From Chlorops oryzae (taxonomy: Eukaryota > Arthropoda > Insecta > Diptera > Chloropidae): a DNA stretch of 64,000 bases. The notes beneath the pieces are model-generated. The model saw nothing but the letters and a program-made list of their open reading frames with translations. It was not told the origin of the DNA and did not search any database. This document shows positions 57,962 through 64,000 of the stretch, in pieces. The position numbers and the translations under genes were made by a program. Numbering within the stretch: position 1 is the stretch's first letter; each line of letters opens with the position of its first letter. The stretch is taken from positions 116,354,737 through 116,418,736 of the forward strand of contig CM035806.1 of the NCBI GenBank assembly GCA_020466095.1, given 5' to 3'.

Positions 57962-58998
57962 AAAGAGCTAAAATCTACAAATAAATATGAAGCATTGAAT
58001 TTTGATTAATAAATTAAAAAACAACACACTTCCGGTGCAATCATACTGAAATCATTTTGATCCGAAGACCGCTGATAAAGATGAAACAAATATTCATGTT
58101 CTTAACAAAATTACATACGGCACTGCGAATAAGTCACACTGAGCGAACTTAACCATGATTTTTTTAAAAGGGCGCATTGTTATTCACAGTCCTTTTGATT
58201 TTCGAGCAGAACAAAAATTTCAAAAGAAAAATGGTTGAGTCAACAACATTTTTGGTTGAATTGAAAGGAAATATGTTTAATTACATTTCTTTTCGTTCGG
58301 TATAATTCTCATTTGTTTTATAAAATAAGACATATAAGATATGTATTCATCTTAGAACTTTTTAAGCATTGCGAAAGCAGTCACCAAAACGGAGTGACGA
58401 AATCGGATGAAGTCCATCCGATGGCTATTTTTTGGGGTTATGTTCAACAGAGGGTTCTGTGGCCATTTGCTTTGAACGTTGAATGAATTTGTTATGACAT
58501 TTCTTCTTGTATAGGTATTTTAGAAAATTTTTTTTTATTTTAAAAATTATCTTGTCATTCCAATTATGTCCGTGGTTAAATCAACAATTTAAATTTAAAT
58601 CCATTTTTGAAAATTATAATTTCAATTCGACCTGAAATATGGTTGATTCAAAAGGAAAATCTTTATTTTTTTCAATAAGAAAAATTGTTAAATTAAAAAT
58701 ATTCCTTGTTGAAGCCATTTTATATGTTTTTCCTTTTGATTTAACCAATTTTCTGGTTGATTTTTTTCTCTGTGCATTGTTCTTAAGATTATTCAATTTT
58801 TCTTTTTTGTCGTTCACATACCATATCAAATGGGAGATAGGAACGCCCTCTTGACTTTGAAGGAATGCTTTGGAAAATTTCTGCCTTGCACTGCAACCAC
58901 TCACTGTCAGCTTTTTGTAATTGTCCAAAATTTCGGTTGTGTTGCTCCGACCTTCTGTTTGCGTTATAAAAAAATTTTTCAACTTTTTGCGTAATTTT
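57962..58998. other. Intergenic, no gene recognised
   Basis: A minus-strand frame at 58614-58982 (122 codons, Lys/Asn-rich) has no known family. It is probably chance in AT-rich DNA. Confidence 0.35.
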
Positions 58999-59137
58999 GA
59001 GGGACCAAAAGCCCAAATAATAATTATTAATGAAATATATGAAGATGGTCAAAAATAACAATTAACAATAATAATAAGGCGGGACGCCAATGGTGCATAT
59101 ATATGCACAATTTAGCCGACCTACCTCACATCGCTGA

Positions 59138-59216
59138 GGTGGTCAGAGTGGCTAAGGTATTGGTTAAAGATACCTGATGATGAACCTGTAATCTGGGTTC
59201 AAAACCGGTCGTATCG
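59138..59216 (+). other. tRNA-like module in tandem unit 1
   Basis: A-box-like GGTCAGAGTGGCTAAGG at 59141 and B-box GGTTCAAAACC at 59196-59206. The D-arm pattern resembles Ser/Leu tRNAs. No credible acceptor stem. The B-box CpG is lost relative to unit 2. Confidence 0.6.
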
Positions 59217-59439
59217 GCTTTCCACATTTCTCGGCAATTTATGAAAAATAAATTTTTTCAATTGCCAAAAATAATACATTTTTCACTATAAGTGAAAATT
59301 GAGGGACCAAAAGCCCAAATAATAATTATTAATGAAATATATGAAGATGGTCAAAAATAACAATTAACAATAATAACAAGGCGGGACGCCAATGGTGCAT
59401 ATATATGCACAATTTAGCCGACCTACCTCACATCGCTGA

Positions 59440-59518
59440 GGTGGTCAGAGTGGCTAAGGTGTTGGTTAAAGATACCTGATGATGAACCTGTAAGCTGGGT
59501 TCGAAACCGGTCGTATCG
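59440..59518 (+). other. tRNA-like module in tandem unit 2
   Basis: Same as the module at 59138, with consensus B-box GGTTCGAAACC at 59498-59508. It could be a tRNA-derived SINE head carried into a satellite-like array. Confidence 0.6.
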
Positions 59519-59691
59519 GGTTTCCACACTTCTCGGCAATTTATGAAAAATAAATTTTTTCAATTGCCAAAAATAATACATTTTTCACTATAAGTGAAAA
59601 TTCAGGGACCAAAAGCCCAAATAATAATTATTAATGAAATATATGAAGATGGTCAAAAATAACAATTAACAATAGTAATTTTTCCCATTTT

Positions 59692-60509
59692 ATCTTCCTT
59701 GTAGCTATTCGTTAAGTTTGCAACAACCCAATCGTATACAGCAACAAAATCTTTATTGTTATCAATCCAAACTGGAAAAATATCGGCATTTTTGAGATTT
59801 CTTGGACCTGGAATCAAAGAAACTTAAGCTATGCCCACAAATTCGCCCACATAAATTAACATTTACATAAAAGCACACGGATTTACGTTTCACCGCATGT
59901 AAAATTTATATTGATGCTATTTGATGCCCAATATTGGAGTATAAATAAATATAAACACAAAAAATGTGTACAAATTTTTATAGCACAACACAGCCCACTT
60001 ACAGAAAACAAAATAAATATTAACGGGACGAATTTTTTACAAAACTGCACAATTTGCATATACCAAATGTCAATAAAAAGAGAAATATAAACGATAACTT
60101 TGAGCGCTTTCTGACTATAACGGATTAACACAAGACATTTATTTATCAATTTTTTTGACACTTACATAATATGTAATGAAACGTCAATATTTGAATTTTG
60201 AACCATAGGTCAGCGTCGGAAAATTTGCGATCGCAAAATTTACGAAGGCTATTTGCGAACCTGCATTAGAATGACTAATATCTATTTCATATTACATGCG
60301 ATAAAACAAGTGTCGACAGTGTTCTCGCGGAGAAATCGTTTTCGTTTTCATTCTCTTTGTTTTTATTTAAATTAATATTTAAAAAAACAAATACTTTATA
60401 CTATTATTTTGTGATAATATAAGCACGTGAGACATTGACTCTTAAAAAAATATAATTATTTTTCGTCGACGTCGCTCGCACAGCGTTTCGGATGCTTTCC
60501 AACAACAAA
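59692..60509. other. Upstream flank and 5' leader of the plus-strand Jockey element
   Basis: No gene. The last 200 bp or so are likely the Jockey 5' UTR with its internal promoter; this is by position only. Confidence 0.4.
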
Positions 60510-60532
60510 ATGTCACGACGAGCCTTCACTCG

Positions 60533-62191
60533 GTGCCTCTAGGCAAGCTCCCCCGCACATCGCAGCAGAACGAAGCAGCAAATACTTTGCCCCTACCGCC
60601 TACAAACTCTCTTGCTCCCTGCACCGCAGTAAGTACGCTAACTTCTACTTATGCTCTTCCTAAATATACAGCAATAGCATCAACATCAACGGTCTCGGCT
60701 CTCATTGCAAGCCTGACCTCAACACAACCAACAGAAGAGCAATCTAACAACACACAAACAAGCACCAAAGCTAGCATAGGAGAAGAAAACAGACACAACG
60801 AAGCCGAAATTGGCGCTCAAACAGCAGCTCAGAGCTCAGCTTCGCGCTCTGCCCAAGCAATTTCTAGCGCCGCTGCCGCTATTGCAAAAAACGTTTGCGT
60901 CCACGAAAAACAAAAAGGATCGGCAGTGCAGACAGGCATGGATCGCTACGTGAACATAAAGCGAAAACTGAGCCCACAAAAAATGCAAGGACAGAAAGCT
61001 CAAAAACAACTAAAACCGAACACAACAACAAATATTTCTCCTAGCCCAAGCCAAAATAGGTTTGCGCTCCTTGCTAGCAGCGATGTTCAAGAATCATCTA
61101 ACTCTAACCCCGCCAAAAAAATTAAGCCTCCCCCAATCTACTTGCGTGAGGAATGTTCAAACGCTCTGGTAGCAACTATTGCTCGTTCCATAGGCAGCAG
61201 CAACTTTCACGTTGTTTCCATTAAAAGGGGTAACGTGAAAGAAACTAAAATACAAATTTATACGGAAACCCACTATCGTACCCTGGTGAATCACTTTAAT
61301 ACACTCAAAAGAAGCTACTATACCTACCAGCTTAAAGCAAGCAAAGTTTTAGTGGTAGTGATAAAAGGCATCGAGCCCTCAGTTGACCCAGCAGAGATCA
61401 AAGGCGCTCTGCAAGCTGCAGGTTTTCCAACGAAAACCGTTTTTAATATTAAAAACAAACAAAATATTCCGCAACCCCTATATCGCATTGAGCTTGATCC
61501 TTCAGCCAACTCCCAAAAACTAAAAAAGAACTTGGTCCACCCAATATACAATCTGCAATTTATGCTACACCGCAAAATTACGGTCGAAGAGCCTCATAAG
61601 CGGAAAGGACCGGTTCAATGCTCGAATTGCCAAGAATTTGGTCACACGCAAAACTATTGCACATTGCACCCCGTGTGCGCTACATGTGGAGATCGGCATT
61701 CTTCGAACTCTTGTCAAGTTTATCAAGACAACCCTGATGTAAGAAAATGCAGCAACTGTGGTGGTAACCACAAAGCGAGTTATCGTGGATGCCCAATCTA
61801 CATGGCAATAAAAAAAAAAGACCAACCCAAGCGGAAAACTCATCAAGAAGTTCCGAACTTCCTGCCGAGCCAGCAAGGGCCAGCATCAGCTGCTCTTCCT
61901 CCCAAAGCATTTTCATATGCTGACGCAGTAAAGTCTAACACTGCGACCCAAGCTCAAGCATCTCTTGCGACAGCAGCACATCCTGGTCGTACTCCTATGA
62001 CTATTTCGTACGCTGACGCTGTCAGGTCGAACACTGCGGTACACCCTCAAGGTGCCATGTCAAATTTGGAATCAATGATCTCGAATTTGACTAACTGCAT
62101 GATGCAGTTCACTTCAACTGTGCAATCAATGCTACAAGAGATGATGCGGGCTCAAAGCCAACTCTTGCAAATTCTAATTGCAAAGAAATGA
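60533..62191 (+). CDS. Jockey ORF1 nucleic-acid-binding protein
   Basis: The frame is open for 552 codons but its first codon here is GTG. The ATG at 60510 meets a stop after ten codons, so the start region probably carries a one-base error and the true N-terminus is unsure. The product binds element RNA. An Ala/Ser/Thr-rich N-terminal third is followed by AVQTGMDRYVNIKRK and the PRE_C2HC-type region (YYTYQLKASKVLVVVIKGIE). Three knuckles follow (CSNCQEFGHTQNYC, CATCGDRHSSNSC, CSNCGGNHKASYRGC), then a repeated SYADAV segment and a Gln-rich C-terminus. It is closely related in plan to 8323-10621. Confidence 0.85.
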   Translation: MPLGKLPRTSQQNEAANTLPLPPTNSLAPCTAVSTLTSTYALPKYTAIASTSTVSALIASLTSTQPTEEQSNNTQTSTKASIGEENRHNEAEIGAQTAAQSSASRSAQAISSAAAAIAKNVCVHEKQKGSAVQTGMDRYVNIKRKLSPQKMQGQKAQKQLKPNTTTNISPSPSQNRFALLASSDVQESSNSNPAKKIKPPPIYLREECSNALVATIARSIGSSNFHVVSIKRGNVKETKIQIYTETHYRTLVNHFNTLKRSYYTYQLKASKVLVVVIKGIEPSVDPAEIKGALQAAGFPTKTVFNIKNKQNIPQPLYRIELDPSANSQKLKKNLVHPIYNLQFMLHRKITVEEPHKRKGPVQCSNCQEFGHTQNYCTLHPVCATCGDRHSSNSCQVYQDNPDVRKCSNCGGNHKASYRGCPIYMAIKKKDQPKRKTHQEVPNFLPSQQGPASAALPPKAFSYADAVKSNTATQAQASLATAAHPGRTPMTISYADAVRSNTAVHPQGAMSNLESMISNLTNCMMQFTSTVQSMLQEMMRAQSQLLQILIAKK

Positions 62192-63766
62192 GTGTCCTAA
62201 AAATTTGTCATTGGAATGCTAACGGCATTCGACAACACAAGCTTGAAATTCAAAAATTTCTTGAATTACATTCAATTGACGTAATGCTCGTCAGTGAAAC
62301 CCACCTCACAAGCAAAAATAATTTTACTATTAAAAATTATACGTTTTATGGCACTCATCACCCAGATGGAAAGGCACACGGCGGCAACGGTATACTGATA
62401 AGAACCCGAATAAAACACAATTCGATGGATGAATTTTCATTTAATTATTTGCAAGCAACCTCCATTTCACTGCAATATGGTAACAGCATTTTCGCCTTAA
62501 GTGCAGTATACTGCCCTCCCAGGTACTCAGTTACTGAAACTCAATTCATGGAGTACTTCAAAACGCTCGGAAACAAATTCATAGCAGCTGGAGTCTATAA
62601 TGCCAAGCACCCACACTGGGGCTCAAGATTGATAAACCCCAAAGGCCGACAGTTATATTCACTAATTATAAACAGTCATCAAAATTTTGACTGTATTACA
62701 ACAGGTGGTGGGTTGACCTGACTGGCCATCCGATTTACAAAAAAAACCCGACCTCATTGATTTTGCGATCAGCAAAAACTTCGATCGTAGCGAAGTACAT
62801 GCTGAACCCAACTTCGATCTTTCATCCGGCCATTCCCCTGTTATAATTAAAATGATGGGCTCGCCCACATTCATCGAAAAACCCGGCAGAATTGTAACAA
62901 ATAAAACCCACTGGCTTAAATACAAAAAATATATAAGCTCGCATTTGAACGAGAGCTCTATACTCCGAAGCGAACTTGATATTGACGATGCCGTAACAGA
63001 GGTAAACATTATCATGATATCGGCAGCAGTTCATGCAACCCTAAAAATAATCAGCAACCCAAAAGAACCTCGAAGATATAATTCAAGCGAGATCGAAACT
63101 CTTGTACGAGAAAAAAGACGCCTACGAAGGGAATGGCAGCGACAACGATCACCCACCGCGAAAGTTAACTTAGTGCAAGCGACTAAGCGCCTGAGAGAAG
63201 CTCTTGATAATGATTTGAAAACTAATCTAGAAAATTACACTCGAAATCTGAGCCCCACAGCAGAATCAAACTATTCTCTTTGGAAAGCAAATAAAAAGAT
63301 GAAGGCACCCAAAACAAACGTAGCACCACTGCGTACTAACACTGGAAGCTGGGCTAGAAAGGACGAAGAAAAAGCGCATGTATTTGCTAAGTATCTTGAA
63401 AACGTTTTTAAGCCCAACCCACGCACTAACGATTTTCAATTTCCCAAAATAAACCCTCGTTCAATCAAAAATATAGGCGAATTTCAGCACAAGGAGATCA
63501 AGACTATCATTAGCGAGCTAAACACAAAAAAGGCTGCAGGCTTTGATCTTATAACCCCACAAATGGTGCAACAACTTCCCACTGTAGCAACAAGGTTAAT
63601 CCTCTTCATATTCAACGCAATATTGAGACTAGGATATTACCCTAGACCCTGGAAAATTTCGAACATAATTATGATCTCTAAGCCAGGAAAAGATGTATCA
63701 CTTCCATCATCATATCGGCCAATTAGCTTGCTACCAGTACTCTCAAAAGTCTTTGAAAAATGTCTC
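62188..63766 (+). pseudogene. Jockey ORF2: endonuclease and partial reverse transcriptase
   Basis: The start ATG overlaps the ORF1 stop. The AP-endonuclease domain has HWNANGIRQ, SETHLT and HGGNGILIR, but AAGVYNAKHPHWGS has Val where the family has Asp (GDYNAKH), a likely catalytic loss. A frameshift near 62715 moves into the frame that continues to 63766 (DLIDFAIS, SGHSPVII). This frame holds the linker and RT fingers (KKAAGFDLITPQM; KPGKDVSLPSSYRPISLLP; KVFEKCLL), then stops matching. The catalytic F/YADD box is absent. Confidence 0.85.
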
Positions 63767-64000
63767 TTATTTTTATTTATTTATTTAATCAATATTTTCA
63801 TGGTGCAGTAAGATTAAATCTTGTAGGTAGCACTATTCACGGTTTGCAGTTAACATTTCAGAAAAAATATATTTATACTTAAAAAGCTACTTTTTTAAAA
63901 AGAAAAAAAAAACAATTTTATTATTTAAAATCTAAAATTGCAGGATACTCTTAAACTATATGTTATGAGATACAATATAATACATACACAGAATTGAATT
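63767..64000. other. AT-rich DNA after the Jockey break
   Basis: Starts with TTTATTTATTTATT. It could be the end of another element inserted in ORF2 or the far side of a deletion; the window ends before this can be told. Confidence 0.4.

Larger units (their letters stand above)
58999..59691 (+). repeat. 302-bp tandem repeat, two full units and a partial third
   Basis: GAGGGACCAAAAGCCCAAAT starts units at 58999 and 59301; a third begins CAGGGACC at 59603 and stops near 59691. Units differ at only a few positions. Each full unit holds GGTGCATATATATGCAC and CCTCACATCGCTGAGG stems and a tRNA-like module. Confidence 0.9.
60510..63766 (+). mobile_element. Jockey-type non-LTR retrotransposon, 3' part missing
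   Basis: Same organisation as the copy at 5731-10700: ORF1 then ORF2 with an ATGA overlap (62188-62191). ORF2 breaks off within RT at about 63766. The sequence after that is unrelated T/A-rich DNA. Confidence 0.88.

Noticed and set aside
58614..58982. 122-codon Lys/Asn-rich frame
   Set aside because: Low-complexity AT-driven frame, no family known.
1..64000. CRISPR arrays, bacterial operons, rRNA genes
   Set aside because: Nothing of this kind; all signals are eukaryotic transposon sequence.

Overview
The window looks like heterochromatin-like or transposon-rich intergenic DNA of a higher (cyclorrhaphan) fly. A tephritid-type genome is my guess, not proven. The evidence is high AT content, a typical 53-bp insect intron, DINE-1-like repeats with (GTCY)n microsatellites, several BEL/Pao retrotransposons, Jockey-type LINEs and a Himar1-like mariner. 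I recognise no host gene. Almost every recognisable coding stretch belongs to a mobile element, and most are broken. Many minimal elements can be delimited by inverted repeats and target-site duplications.

Layout. 1-2817: element with 409-bp terminal inverted repeats (TIRs) carrying a conserved arthropod protein of DDE-like appearance. 3225-5112: BEL gag-protease relic whose gag begins with a PHD-type finger. 5498-5710: four short palindromic GCACGAGCGAGGTGC-type motifs. 5731-10700: minus-strand Jockey LINE, dead, split by DINE-1-like copy A. 11179-16658: minus-strand BEL element with an extra zinc-knuckle ORF after pol. 17444-18324: pogo-like TA-flanked element. 18737-19830: DINE copy B. 20332-20979: nested inverted-repeat elements. 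22201-23122: end of an LTR element with a 353-bp LTR. 23414-24339: MULE-like element with a 9-bp duplication. 24360-27585: decayed BEL with DINE copy C. 27990-28769: divergent DINE-like repeat. 30208-31519: TIR element holding only the N-terminal part of the same protein family as the first element. 31864-32126: MITE. 32252-33526: dead mariner. 34576-35307 and 37193-38091: TA-flanked elements each carrying two tRNA-like modules. 35345-36440: foldback element.

41696-50495: a comparatively young BEL with paired 223-bp LTRs, gag, pol and an envelope-like gene. The envelope-like gene is interrupted by a complete Himar1-like mariner with an open 348-codon transposase (42607-43899). 50722-51540: plus-strand deletion derivative of another BEL. 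52281-54854: hAT-type element with an 8-bp target duplication and a nested 162-bp hAT MITE. 54906-55750: DINE copy D. 56823-57957: piggyBac-like TTAA element with a nested hairpin. 58999-59691: 302-bp tandem repeat with a tRNA-like module in each full unit. 60510-63766: plus-strand Jockey with open ORF1 and a frameshifted, 3'-broken ORF2.

How the parts relate. The nesting gives a relative history. Jockey and BEL copies are old and accumulated stops, DINE-1-like elements landed in them later, and the mariner insertion into the BEL envelope is among the most recent events. The only apparently complete transposase is the mariner. The best candidates for something little described are the long-TIR element family (1-2817 and 30208-31519), the TIR or tandem elements carrying paired tRNA-like modules, and the spliced zinc-knuckle ORF at the env position of the 11-17 kb BEL. 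Boundaries and identities come from reading the sequence by eye; no alignments or searches were run.
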